Shown piece by piece: positions 10,904 through 23,545 of a stretch of DNA of 64,000 nt. This DNA comes from Brassica napus. Lineage: Eukaryota; Streptophyta; Magnoliopsida; Brassicales; Brassicaceae. The notes beneath the pieces are model-generated. The model was given only the letters and a program-made list of their open reading frames with translations, did no database searches and was not told where the DNA came from. The translations under genes were made by a program, and so were the position numbers. How positions within the stretch are numbered: position 1 is the stretch's first letter; each line of letters begins with the position of its first letter. Where the stretch lies: contig NC_063452.1 in assembly GCF_020379485.1 (NCBI RefSeq), positions 8,225,065-8,289,064 on the forward strand, read 5' to 3'.

Positions 10904-13900
10904 ATGTTTGTCTCAGAAATGGACATTACAATTGGAACATCAACCAAGATCAATACTAAAGATATTTGTATACCAGATAGTGGAACAACGCACACTATTC
11001 TGAAACACAGAAAATATTTTTCTGAACTAAAACCGACAAAAATCACTGTTAACACAATATCGGGTCCTGCAGACTTGATTGAAGGGATTGGTAAAGCCCA
11101 TTTCACATTACCTAGTGGGACAAAATTCTCGATAAATAATGCACTATTTTCTCCAAATTCTAAAAGGAATTTGTTGAGTTTTAAAGACATATATCTTCAA
11201 GGATTTGATACTCAGTCTGCAACTGAGGATGAAAAGAAGTATATGTATATTACTCTTGAGAAATCGGGAAAACAAAAGGTATTGGAAAAATTACCAAAAC
11301 TCTCTTCTGGTCTGCATCATACATATATAAGTGCCCTTGAATCACATTTGGTGATTAAGGAAAATTCTGATGATTTTACACTATGGCATGATCGTCTTGG
11401 TCATCCAGGAACTACAATGATGCGAAAAATCATCGAGAACTCACATGGTCATTCACTGAAACCCCAAGAAGTTTATCAAGGGAATAAAATGACATGTATT
11501 GCGTGTTCTCTTGGAAAGTTGATTATAAGACCATCGCCAACCAAAATAGAGAAAGAGTTACCAAAGTTCCTTGAACGAATTCAAGGCGATATTTGTGGAC
11601 CTATACATCTACCTTGTGGACCATTCTATTATTTTATGGTAATGATCGATGCGTCGAGTAGATGGTCACATATTTGTCTATTGTCCTCTCGAAATTTGGC
11701 ATTTGCGAGATTTTTATCTCAGATAATCAAACTAAGAGCTCAGTTTCCTGATTATCCGATAAAGAGGGTTAGACTGGACAACGCTGGTGAATTTACCTCT
11801 CAAGCATTCAATGATTATTGTATGGTAACTGGAATTGATGTTGAACACCCTGTCGCTCATGTTCATACACAAAATGGTTTGGCTGAATCATTAATTAAAC
11901 GTCTGCAACTGATTGCGAGACCATTGATCATGAAATCTAAACTCCCAACTTCCGTGTGGGGACATGCTATTTTGCATGCAGAAACACTGATTCGGGTGAG
12001 ACCAAGTGCATATCACAAATACTCCCCAATACAGTTAGCATTTGGACGAGAACCAAATATTTCTCATTTAAGAATTTTTGGTTGTGTTGTATATGTGCCA
12101 ATTGTACATCCCCAACGTACAAAGATGGGACCCCAAAGGAGGTTAGTGATATATGTTGGTTGTGACTCTCCATCAATTATACGATACCTAGAACCGCAAA
12201 CTGGTGACATGTTTACAGCACGATTTGCCAATTCTCATTTCAACGAGAAATAATTCTCATCTCTAGGGGGAGAAAATAAACAAATAGGAAAAGAAATCAA
12301 ATGGAGTGTACCATCGTTATTACACCTTGATCCTCCTACGAAACAGTCAGAACTAGAAGTTCGACGTATCATGCATTTACAAAATATAGCAAATTAGCTA
12401 CCTGATGCATTTGCTGATACCAAAATGGTAACTAAATCACATATACCCGCTGCAAATACTCCTGCTCGTATTGAAATACCACAAAACGGTGGAACGGTAG
12501 TTGAGACACATGAATCAGGAACACGTTTAAAGCGCGATAGACCTATTGGTTCAAAGGATAAACTTCCTAGAAAACGTAAGAAATGTGAAAAGCATGATAC
12601 TCCCAAAATAGCGGAAAATAATTTGGAAGAAGCGAATTGTGAATCTAACGACAATATAGAGCATCATGAATCTGAAGGAAATCACGAGATTTCTATCAAT
12701 TACATCCATAATGGAAAGATATGGAAACGAAATGAGATGGATGATATTGATGACGTTTTCTCATACCTTTTAGCAAAGGAAATTAATGAAGAAAACGAAG
12801 ATCCTGAACCAAAGTCTGTATATGAATGTCAAAAGAGACATGACTGGATAAAATGGAAAGATGCGATTCAAGTCGAACTAGATTCGCTTAACAAACGAAA
12901 TGTATTCAGACCTATTGTGCTTCATACCCAAAGATGTAAAACCTGTTGGGTACAAATGGGTGTTTGTCCGAAAAAGAAATGAGAAAAACGAGATTACAAG
13001 ATACAAAGCTCGTCTCGTAGCCCAAGGTTTCTCTCAAAGGCCAGGAATTGATTATGAGAAAACTTATTCTCCTGTTATGGACGCAATCACATTTAGATTC
13101 CTGATGAGCCTAGTGGCCAATGAAAATTTAGAAATGCGTCTCATGGATGTCGTTACGGCATATTTATATGGATCATTAGATATTAATATCTATATGAGAA
13201 TCCCAGATGGATTTAAAATGCCAGAAACGTTAAATTCGAAACCTAAAGAGTTATGTGCAATAAAATTGCAAAGATCATTATATGGGTTAAAACAATCTGG
13301 ACGAATGTGGTATAATCGTCTCAGCGAACACTTAACAAAAGAAGGATACACGAATGATCCTATATGCCCTTGTGTTTTCATAAAGAAAACAACATCCGGA
13401 TTTGTGATAATCGCGGTGTACGTTGATGATCTTAATATTATTGGAACTCAAAACGAAATCCAAAAGGCATCAAACTATCTGAAAGGAGAATTTGAGATGA
13501 AAGATCTCGGGCAGACAAAATATTGTCTAGGATTACAAATTGAGCACTCTCAAAAGGGTATATTTGTACATCAGTCTATATATACCAAACGAGTATTGAA
13601 ACGCTTTAACATGGATAAAGCAACTCCTCTTAGCACCACAATGGTCGTTAGGTCACTTAATATTGAAAGTGATCCATTTCGACCACCTGAAGAGAAAGAA
13701 GAGATACTTGGTCCGGAAGTACCATATCTAAGTGCAATTGGAGCGCTGATGTACCTTGCAAATTGTACACGGCCTGATATATCATTTACTGTGTATCTTT
13801 TGGCAAGATTCAGCTCATCTCCAACTCGAAGACATTGGAATGGGATTAAACATGTTTTTCGTTACCTCCAAGGGACCATTGATTTAGGCTTGTTTTATCC

Positions 13901-14417
13901 TAAAAGTTCAAAAGGTCAAATGGTTGGTTTTGCAGATGCAGGATATCTTTCAGATCCACACAAAGCCCGATCACAAACAGGATACGTTTTCACGATCGGA
14001 GGCACTGCTATATCTTGGTGTTCTCAGAAACAAACGCTCGTGGCTACTTCTTCAAATCATGCTGAGATGATCGCACTCCATGAAGTAAGTAGAGAATGTG
14101 TATGGCTAAGATCAATAAGTCGACACATATGTTCAAGCAGTGGGATTTACAAAAATATGGAGCCAACCATTCTATATGAAGATAACGCGGCATGTGTTAC
14201 TCAAACGAATGAAGGATATATCAAAAGTGATAGAACAAAACATATACATCCGAAGTTCTTCTCATATACTCAAGAGCTCGAGAAGAAGAATGAGATTGAA
14301 GTAAGATATGTTCGATCATGCGACAATGCAGCCGATCTCTTCACAAAATCCCTTCCTGCCTCAGTATTCAAGAAACATGTCCATAACATTGGAATGCGTC
14401 ATCAGAAGAATCTATGA
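10904..14417 (+). pseudogene. pol: copia pol: protease-integrase-reverse transcriptase-RNase H, interrupted
   Basis: Same frame as gag. Landmarks in order: aspartic protease motif PDSGTTHTIL; gag-pre-integrase HHCC region (LWHDRLGHPG ... CIAC); integrase core with D in GDICGP, D in RLDNAGEF and E in QNGLAESLI; reverse transcriptase with KARLVAQGFSQ and catalytic YVDD (AVYVDDLNIIG); RNase H with FADAGY and SWCSQKQTLVATSSNHAE; end at VHNIGMRHQKNL. Breaks: TAA at 12251-12253, TAG at 12395-12397, and a frameshift near 12930, where reading moves from the frame ending at 12982 to the frame ending at 14417. Gag and pol are separated by about 165 nt of AT-rich sequence with stops. Confidence 0.9.
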
Positions 14418-14535
14418 TTGTTCATTCGAGGGGGAGCTTACGTAGTTGTACTCTTTTTGCCTTACTATGGTTTTTCCCATTGGGTTTTCCATGACTAGGT
14501 TTTTAACGAGGCACTACGTAATACAAGATGGATGA

Positions 14536-14546
14536 TCAAGGGGGAG
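14536..14546 (+). other. Polypurine tract
   Basis: ATCAAGGGGGAG lies immediately before the 3' LTR. This is the position and composition of the primer site for plus-strand DNA synthesis in LTR retrotransposons. Confidence 0.85.
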
Positions 14547-14900
14547 TGTTATAAGATAAATTTTGAAATGATCCTCCACTCCTTTACCAACTCAAGCACT
14601 ATGATCATCTACTCATCAAGCACTATGATCACCCACTCATATTACCAAATCAAGCACCATCTTTGTTATTTTATGTATTGTTGCTCACTATAAATACCAT
14701 CACTCATCTCACTCATATGTACACCATAAACAAGAACAAGAGTTTATAATAAAAGAATCATTACATCTCATATCTTTTCTCCCTCTTCATAGTAAATATT
14801 CTCTCTTGCATATTTATCGTATATCTTCTTTTTGCGGGAAAAATTAATCGCCCTTATTTAAATTTCTCGAGGATATAGAATCATAAGTTATTTTATAACA
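14547..14900 (+). repeat. 3' LTR of the copia element
   Basis: Same 354-bp length as the 5' LTR and the same TG...CA ends. It differs at about 12 positions, including a change of CAC to GGA near the 3' end. It is followed directly by the GCAAG target duplication. Confidence 0.95.
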
Positions 14901-14905
14901 GCAAG

Positions 14906-15421
14906 TTCTATTTAGGAACTACAACTAATATTCCCACTCTAATTCCACTGGACTATAATCTTAAAAATCTGACTGAAATATCACTTTACAAGTGTATACA
15001 TTTTTTACTCTCTCTAACCTCCATAATAAAACTGAAATTGGATGTTAATAAGGATAAACAATTATTAAAAAAAAAAAACAGGTATAAGATTGGATCCGTC
15101 TTTGTAAATAAAATACAACCGCCGCTGCATTCTCCCTTAATTTGGAGGCATTCTACAAGTGGCCTTAGATAATCTCGAAAAGCCATTACGAAAATATAGA
15201 TTTATGAACAGCGATATCTTTGTCTTTATTTCTCAAAAAAAGATATCTTTGTCTTTGTGTCGTTTAATTTTTTATTTAGCCATGTTGTACTAACATTAAG
15301 GAAAGAAAAAAGGCATCGCACTGCTTGCTTGAGAGAATAAAACGTGGCATAATAGACGACAAAAAAAACGTGACATAATAAAAATGATGGTACCTTTTTA
15401 AGATCAATATATTTATGAATC
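14906..15421. other. Intergenic DNA without recognised genes
   Basis: AT-rich stretch between the copia target duplication and the next insertion. It includes an internal 16-17-bp direct repeat (GATATCTTTGTCTTT at about 15212 and 15242). No coding sequence is supported. Confidence 0.4.
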
Positions 15422-15946
15422 AAGAAGACAAATATAACGGCTACCCGACTCTCTCTCTCTTAACTCGTCGGTGGTTAGATCGTCGGTGTTCTCCGGCGTT
15501 GTCTCATGTGTATCGGGTTTAGGTTCCGACATCTGGTGGCTTCGATAGCATCATCGACTGGTCGGTTTCTGGCTCCGACGACGCGTCTTTTTCAGGTGTA
15601 AATCTGTTGGAACTCGTTTTTGACAAAGTGGTGTGGACTAATTTTTCGATGGGTTTTTCGACGGAGACGTCTGTCGGAAGAACCGGAACTTGGGCCGATG
15701 CAATCGTCACCGTGAACACTATGAGTTAGTGTATTTGGTTGTCAAAATCAAAGTTATGTTGAATGAGAAATTGAGGTCCAAAGTGAGTGACTTGCAAAAC
15801 TTATAAAGTTTTAAATTTGGTTAAATATAAAATATTTAGCAAATTGGATCACTTTGGATATATGGGTTGGAATTTGAACTTAAATTTGTTAATTAGACAT
15901 TATGTCAATCAACTTATTTAGTTATTCTTATTCATGATAATTTGTA

Positions 15947-18430
15947 TCTCTACTATATAAAAGGAACTAAATTGAAGTAATTCTAGGGGTGCCACATAGG
16001 ACAAAATATTTCTAACCAATCATTTGTCCATGTAATCAAAGATGTTAAGCTGTTGGGTCACGAATCTGTGATGCGTAATAGGCTCATTTCTTTTATTGAT
16101 CCGTTTTTATTACTTTACTCTTCCTTACGGCGTCTACAGACCCTCCAAAACTCACCGTCTTTCCATTTCCTCCGTATAACGCATGCGGCGGAAACAATGA
16201 TGAATCAAAGCTATCCTTCAGACAAATCGGCGTGTAACTCTCCACATCCCTCCTCTTACTCAATGATATTGATGCCTCTTGAAGACCTCTTAGTTAATCA
16301 CTCATATGAAATATCCCTTGCTCAGCAAACGCATCCCAGCACTATGGCAAATCAAACGACAATCACCACCGTGCAAGCCATTCTCCACTTTTGTTTCACC
16401 AGGACCAGGAGATTCCAAGTTGATGTTTTGGCTAATCCATTTCTGAGAAACTTCCATTAAATCCAAAGGAGGCATCCTTATCGGAACCAAGTACGTGACA
16501 GTCGATTTCTTTAATCATCATCATCCACAGTAACTTGATCGCTTCGATTACAGAATCGACCGGTGGAGAAAATATTAGAGACTTAGGCTCAATTCTTCAT
16601 TGACTTCGTCATGGAGAAGAAGATTAGGAGTGGTTATGGGAGTTATAGAAGGTATGTTTTATCTATTGGAACAATGGCATGAGATTACATTTGATCTGAA
16701 TACAAGCAGTGTTTTGTTATTGATGATGATCAAGAACCATTGATTTCTCAATTCATGATTGGAGATGAAACCAACTCATCAAGTAATGGCTCTTTCTTCG
16801 AAAATATAAAATACAAAAAATTCAAAGTTAAGTGTGTTTTTGTTTGTGTTATCATCTACAGATATATTTAACTTTGGATTGTTTATTTTGGAAAGGATTA
16901 CAAATCTGAAACCTGGTGAGGAACAAGAAGATCCAGAAAGGAGGTATGTTGAGTAAATAAGAGTTTATGGTCGGATAACTTAGAGAGAGTGGTTGATGAG
17001 AATATGAAGATTGAAGAGAGAACATTGTAAGCAAGTAATTACACTTGGACTTATGTTCACTGACAAATCCCCGTTAAAGCAAACCAAGCTTCAACGCAGA
17101 TTTATGACATAGTGTTTCTTCGTATGAGTCTAGCTCAAGGCATCAATCAGATATTGTAATTAGGTTGAGTGTATTGAAGAATTGAAGCTTTATTCTTTTG
17201 TTTTGATTTTTAATAGATAAGATAGTTCTGTTACGATTTGAAGACATCTTTTGTGTTCCTTTCTTAATGAAATTAAATTTCTATGATTTTTTTCTTTGAT
17301 CTTAAATTTCACATAAACTGGATCCAAAGTTACATTGCTGTCGGTACAACACACATATACAAGTACAACCAATACAATTTACTTTTTAGGTAAGATTTGC
17401 ACGTGCACAAATAAACATACCTGTTGTCTAGTTTATCAGTCACCATTTTCAGTCCAATGTGATCTCTTTTGTATAATTAATAGGCAAAGCCATCTGTGGA
17501 TATGAAAAGGGTTCTAACGAAGTATCTAATGAGTATATCTAATGAATCTAAGGTTATAGGAAAACATGGATGAGATGACATGATGAAAAGTTTTGCTCAA
17601 GTTTGCGGGATCAAAACAAATTCTAAAAAACTCATGTACCTATTATTTGTATAATTAGGTACTGAAAATATGAAAAAATATTCAGCATACAAAAACAAAT
17701 ACTGTAAAATTCCGAGATAAAAATTCATATTAATATGTCTATGATCAATAAACAAAAATTTCAACAAAACAAAAAATAAAATTTGTATGTATACAAGAGA
17801 AAACAACAAAATATACATTTAATCCTATAAATTAAAAGTCATGAATTTGAATAGTACTCACTCCGTTTCAGAAAGATGTACATTTTAGGTTTTTCACACT
17901 TATTAAAAATATATATCAAATTTTAGTTACCAATGCATTATTTTCAGTAATCAAATATTCTCCAAAAAATTTAACCAATAAAATTTTAATAAACACAATT
18001 ATGTTTTTAAAATTTACAATTTATAATTAATTTATGCATTGAAAATGTAAAACATGTATCTTTTTGGAACAATTCTTTTTTTCTAAAACATAGATCTTTT
18101 TGGAATAAATATAGTATTGTTTAACATGAAAACTCAAATATTGTAACAACAAAACATATATACACTCATCAAATATAATACTACATTACTATGAACTGAA
18201 AACTAATCAAACAAATCTGTTAACTATGAACAATAAATCAATCAATTTAATATTGTCCAAAAAATCACAAATAAAATCATAAGCTGATCATATGATTTAT
18301 TTTCTTAGCTATATTTATGTTTTTTTGGTATAAAATAATGTAAACCAAACGTTAAATATTTTTAAAAGTTTTAAACTAAAAAAAAAAATTATAAGATATT
18401 ATCCGCGCGTAGCGTGGAAAACAAAACTAG
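15947..18430 (+). mobile_element. Non-autonomous Helitron (2.48 kb)
   Basis: The 5' end TCTCTACTATATAAAAGGAA follows an A (15946). The 3' end has a GC-rich hairpin (CCGCGCGTAGCGTGG, about 18402-18416), an 11-bp AT spacer and terminal CTAG (18427-18430), followed by T. These are textbook Helitron ends. I see no Rep/helicase coding. The internal ORF 16053-16460 has no family features and may be captured or random sequence. Confidence 0.8.
17857..18114. mobile_element. Stowaway-like MITE inside the Helitron
   Basis: The left end CTCACTCCGTTTCAGAAAGAT is close to the Stowaway terminal inverted repeat CTCCCTCCGTTTC. The right end (ATCTTTTTGGAATAAATATAG) is its decayed complement. TA dinucleotides flank both sides (17855-17856 and 18115-18116). 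The 258-bp, AT-rich, non-coding body fits the class (Tc1/mariner-related). Confidence 0.65.
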
Positions 18431-19566
18431 TATTTATATATATAATTATAAATCCAAGCAAAGTATAATAAAGGTTGTTGAATTGGTCAAAACCAAGACA
18501 TTACTTTGCAAAGCTAACTTACAAGAATCTTGGAAATCAATGCCATTACTACAATTGATTCGTACGTTGGCTGACTCCTTAGATTGCATAACGTGCACTT
18601 CCTTTTGATTATAAAAGGAGAGCACTTGTGTAGAAAGCAACATACCCGAGACAATTATTATTATTTTTCTTCTTTCTCTTTGATATTTTCTTTGAGTCTG
18701 ATAGTATACACAAAACTAGTTTCGCCAGGCTTCTGATAGAGTGACGCAAATCAGAAGATTTTTTTGCAGTTGTATCTTGGGACTCATTACGTTATCAAAC
18801 CGTCGTACTACGGGACGTATTTTGAGTTAAGGAAAGAGATAATATCTCGCATCTGCAGTTGTATCATCCTTTTCTTAATCTTTGGTATAATTTTATCAAA
18901 TTTTTTTTTTACAATATTCAGTTCTCCCTAGTTTATATAATACGGTCCCATCAAAATCGTCGGCTTCTTGCTCCACCTCGCATCATCCGCTTGTGTTTGA
19001 CGGTGGCTTAGTTCCGGTTGGTTCCGGATTGTGCTTGATTTCTTCTTCTTCGCTCTCCCTCTCTTTCAAGCGATTCCCTTAGTTTTTTGTTAACAGGCAC
19101 AGCGATGGTAGTTGTTTGAAATTATTGATTTGAAGATGAGATCTTTTTGGGCTTTAGTGCTCGACGTCTTTCGGTTTGTGACGTTGAAGACTACAGCGTT
19201 GTGGCTGGTGATTTTTTCACTTCCAGATCTCTTCGCGCTGGCTATTTGAACGGTGTGTCTTGTTTCCGGTTTGGTTCCGGTGGATTTCCAATTAGAGCTT
19301 CGTCGGCAACGTGCATGCGACGTGCATGCCGGTGAAGTATGGTGGCGATTCAACTTTAGGGCGCGTGTCTCCTCCTCGCTAAGATTCTAACGCGTGGAGT
19401 AGCTTGAATGGACCGTCCATCTTTCTTTGGGCTTTGTCTTTTGGTTGGACTCGTTTTGGACTTTTTGTTGTTTTTAGTTTCTGGACCGTTTTGGCCTCTC
19501 ATGTACTTATTTCTGTTTATGTTTATTTAATAATACTAGATGACAAAAAAAAAGAAGACAAATATA

Positions 19567-21205
19567 TCCAGCTGTTTTTGTACTCTAGACAAATAAATTT
19601 GAAAGACAATAATTTGAACTAAACTAAAATTATTTTAGCAGATTAAAAAAAAAGAAAATGCTGAAAATAAAACGAAAAGAGATAAAATAATCTTTGGACT
19701 TTTCTTTTCAAATGAAAAAATAGAAACATATAAAATGTCTAAAAACAGATCAAGTGACATTACGAAATATCTCATTGTATTGTGGTCTAATTCGAAACAT
19801 CTTTACTAATATTCCAATATATATATACAAATTAATAAATGTTGAATACGAGTATTTTCAAGAGAAAATTATAAATTTATATCAAATTTGACACTATTTT
19901 TCAAATTTATTTTTAAATGTTAACCACTTCAATAAATATTTTAGATTTATTATAAAAACAAAATTAACCCTCATAAATTATTTATAATTGTTTAAAAACT
20001 ATTTATAAAAGTATATAAATACAATCCCACCCACTAAATACTATACCCTACACAATAATTACTAGATCATAAATCTAAATTTTAAACTATTTTTGAAAAA
20101 TGGTACCATGTATTTCAAACAATTTTTTTTTCAAGGCAACTTTAAGTGGAGGAAAAGATCACAAAATATATTTCTATAAAATTTGACAAATTATGTTAGA
20201 TTAAGAATCGAGTTTTCAAGTCTATATTATATTATAAATTCATATAATATGGTTTAATTTCTTCTTCATATGAAACATCATACTTGAATATATATATATT
20301 AAAGAGAGCTTGATGTGAGTTAATTTATCTAGAGTTCCATGACCAAAAATCTAAATATTTCTTATATTTTTATATTTTCGTTTTGTTCTCCTCAAACAAC
20401 CTATCAGTTATATCATATTGTAAATGATATATACTATTAATGAAATAGTATAGCATGTTACAAAATGTTTCCTTCTTCTTTTTCATTTTTTACCATTTTT
20501 CCGTGTTCTCATTTACTACTTTTTCTTCTTCTTTTTTTTTTTGAAGAAAAGGCTTTAATTTTCTTTTATAACACCATAAAACTGTAATAAAATATTTGAT
20601 AGTTCTTTTCCTTAAAAAAAGAAAATCCTAAACAAAAGAAATTTGTATCAATTTACTATTTTTTCTTATTCGTCACCCTTCGCTCCTTTTCTCTCCTCTT
20701 TTCTTTCTTTCTCTTTTCTTTCTTCTTCCTCATCCATCACCTCTGTCTCTCTCATTATTTTCTCATTTTTCAATCCATACTTTCACTATTCTTTTTCATT
20801 CTCCCGCTTTTCGTCCTCCGTTTTTTTATAGACTTTTTCTCCGCCATTAATAAACAGTTATGTTTGTTGATATGCTATTGATATACATTAAGTGTTTTGT
20901 ACTATTTAGTTAACAAATAAAATATATTATATTTTGTGAGTTTCACATTTTCATTCTCACGCACACACGCTATAAGAGAAATTACGATCACTTTTGTGAG
21001 ATAATTGTCCCATCTTTGGACTGAAACTGTAGAATAATTTTTTTTTAATATTTAGATCTTTTATGAATATTCCGCAAATTTCACCTATTTGTAAATGTGG
21101 AGAAAATTTTTTTGGCCTTGGAAACAACCACAATTTTTGTGCGTGGTAAAATAAATAAAAAAGTGATTGAGAAGTGTCTTTTAGGTTTTAAGGGACCTGA
21201 ATGAA
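19567..21205. other. AT-rich intergenic DNA, no genes seen
   Basis: Mostly AT-rich, with a CT-rich low-complexity tract at about 20640-20830 (runs of TTTCTTC). The short ORF over that tract is a by-product of composition. No element ends could be fixed. Confidence 0.5.
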
Positions 21206-21585
21206 GGGGCGAAACCACATAGAGAGAAGTGGAGTCACTTGACCCCACAAAAATATGATAAAATATTATTTTGTATAGAAATTATTAAAGAATGTGTAGC
21301 TGAATTGGTAAAATTATGTGTCTGACCCCAAAACCCGGGTGAATTCTCTCTAATAACGCATTTACTTATTTTAACCCCAGTCAAGTTTGCTCTTGGGTCT
21401 GTCCCTGCCTGCCGGCTCTGAAATTTTGGGGGCATGTGGCTGTATCTATGTAAAAAATTTTTTTTTACAAATTTGGGGGTCTAAAATTTTTTTTTGGGAA
21501 CCTATTTGTATGTAATTTTTTTCAAAAATTTCAGAGGCCTGCTGCGAATGATTCACCTAGCATGGCCCATGACCGGCCCTGCCTA
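21206..21585. mobile_element. Juxtaposed hAT-like element remnants
   Basis: Two sets of hAT-type ends appear. The first is AGGGGCGAAACCACATAGAG on the left, with the complement of CAGGGACAGACCCAAGAG at about 21395-21412. The second is the complement of CAGGGCCGGTCATGGGCC at about 21567-21584. Both resemble Ac/hAT terminal repeats (CAGGG...). No 8-bp target duplications match, so boundaries are uncertain. Confidence 0.4.
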
Positions 21586-22156
21586 AATGGAGTGATATTG
21601 TTTCATATAGTAGAAGGCTCATCAGTGGTATCATTCAATACCAGAAGCTAGATTCAAAAATAATGTGCTATCAATGGAAAATACACACAATTTCTATTGT
21701 TGGGCTTGTTAAAGTCCATGTCAAACTCTATATTATCCGATTAGTACGATATTTTCTATTTTGGGTCTAATTGGCAAGCCCGCATGGATTTACTTTTGGT
21801 TTCCTTCCCAAAAAGTATCGTACTATTAGAGTTGGATATCTCTTTATATATTAGACACTCTTTGTCTAATTCTCCAATCTTGGACTTAGTTTGTTATTTC
21901 ACATCTTTTAGTTATTTTGCATCGGAAACTTTTGATCTGGTGTTGAAAAACTCTACGAATTAAACTTGAGAAATGTTAAAAATTGAAGAGAAAAATCTAT
22001 AGAGGAAACAAATATTTACAACCTTAAGATCTGTAAGATCTGTATTTATACTTACCAAAAACTTTCTTTCCTTTTTACTATATTTTACTGGTGCACTAAA
22101 ATTTAAATCACTTTTAGAACCAACACTTAGAAAATGCAGTCAATCACCCCATGTTT

Positions 22157-22905
22157 TAGGGGGTGGACATTTTACCCGATATGTGAACCCATATCCGAAT
22201 CCGATCCGATAAATCTAAACCGAAATCCGAATCGAAGTAATAAAATATTCCAACAGGTATTGAATTAGGAGAGATTGGATATCCGAACGGAAATATCCAA
22301 ACCCGAATGGATATCTGAAGTAGTAAAAAAACCAACGGGTATTGAATTAGGAGATATTGGATATCAAAACCCGAACGGGTAATATCCGAACCCGAATGGA
22401 TATCCGAAGATAACCGAACATATGAATACTTGACTCTATATTTCTAGTTTACTTCTCTAATTTTATTCAAAATATTTATATTTGATGTTGCACATGGCTC
22501 AAAATCAGATAATATACATATATATAATTATGAACAAAATCATATGCTACTCACTTAAAATACATATCAAGCTCTTGTTTCTTACATTAACAAAAGTTGT
22601 ATCCAAAATTTTACAATAACAATTAAATTAGTGTCTTTCTATTTTTAAAATTTTATCTTCAAACCTATTAATAGTTTATTCTATTAAAAATTAGAATACC
22701 AATTAAATAAAAGTATATATTTTGAATACAAAAAATTTAAACAATGAATAATTTAACTTTTTTCCTTAATAATCTAAATATCCGAACCCGACCCAAGATA
22801 GCTGAACCCGAACTTAAAATACTTGAATCCGATCCGCAATGTAGAAATACCTGAATGGGTTCTATACCTCTATATTGAAATATCCAATCCGAACCCCCAA
22901 ACGCA
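22157..22905. mobile_element. hAT-type MITE remnant with CCGAACCCG arms
   Basis: The left end is TAGGGGGTGGACATTTTACC, like the element at 6364. Both arms are packed with GATATCCGAACCCG-type motifs. The right terminus near 22905 is decayed and I found no target duplication. Confidence 0.5.
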
Positions 22906-23010
22906 TATATTATTAATAAGAAATTTATGATCTATTATATGTGTTACAAATCCTATTTCATATGTTCATTTTCAAGTTAGATTCAACAAAGTATATAGAA
23001 ATTAACATAT

Positions 23011-23545
23011 CAGTAGAACCTCTATAAATTAATACTCAATAAATTAATAATTTCTATAAATTAATAAATTTTGTTCATCCCAACTTGTGCCGGTTCAAAC
23101 TTTGACACAAATCGATAAAATAATAAGATAATAATTTTAGAGTTTTTTTATGTAAATATATGGTCTCATTAAAATTATAAATTAATAATTATATATATAC
23201 ATATTTTATATAAACAAAAACATATTATTATATTATTATTTTTTATATTCACAATGAAATTATCTTTATATTTTCTTAACACTTAATATATTTTTGATGA
23301 GATTTAGTAATAATATATCTAAAACCACATTTAAGTTCTATGCAATATTATAAAATTAATATAAGTGTCAAATTTCAATAAATAACAATTAATGTCTATA
23401 CACTAAAATCAATTATTTTTCTTATCTTAGAATAAATATATCTTAAAATAAAAAATCTAAATAAGAAATTTTATGTAAATTAATATATGTATAAATTAAT
23501 AAAATTTTAAAATTCTAATATTATTAATTTATAGAGATTTTACTG
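23011..23545. mobile_element. Emigrant-like MITE (535 bp)
   Basis: It starts CAGTAGAACCTCTATAAATT and ends with the complement, AATTTATAGAGATTTTACTG. These are nearly the terminal inverted repeats of the Arabidopsis Emigrant family (pogo/Tc1-mariner type). The body is AT-rich and non-coding. A TA target duplication is not clean. Confidence 0.75.

Larger units (their letters stand above)
8620..14905 (+). mobile_element. Ty1/copia LTR retrotransposon, structurally complete but coding-defective
   Basis: The element spans 8625-14900 and is flanked by a perfect 5-bp target duplication GCAAG (8620-8624 and 14901-14905). Each LTR is 354 bp; I count about 12 mismatches (roughly 96.6% identity), so the insertion is fairly recent on an evolutionary scale. 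Order inside: primer-binding-like site, a leader with degenerate repeats, a small hydrophobic ORF, gag with a zinc knuckle, then protease, integrase, reverse transcriptase and RNase H, and a polypurine tract. Integrase before reverse transcriptase identifies Copia. At least three in-frame stops and one frameshift make this copy non-autonomous. Confidence 0.95.
15422..19566 (+). mobile_element. Non-LTR retroposon, split by a nested Helitron
   Basis: A perfect 15-bp direct repeat, AAGAAGACAAATATA, stands at 15422-15436 and 19552-19566. The right copy is preceded by an A tract (19546-19552). This is the signature of target-primed reverse transcription of a polyadenylated RNA. The insert's two ends are GC-richer, with TCCGG/CGTCGG motifs. 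No reverse transcriptase is visible, so it is non-autonomous (Sadhu-like or LINE-derived). A Helitron occupies 15947-18430. The remaining 1.6 kb may still contain further insertions (for example 15720-15946 and 18431-18900, which are AT-rich). Confidence 0.7.

Noticed and set aside
16053..16460. 135-codon ORF inside the Helitron
   Set aside because: No domain, signal or compositional order; overlaps an opposite-strand ORF and looks accidental or captured and decayed.
20643..20831. Ser/Phe-rich ORF
   Set aside because: Generated by a CT-rich low-complexity tract.
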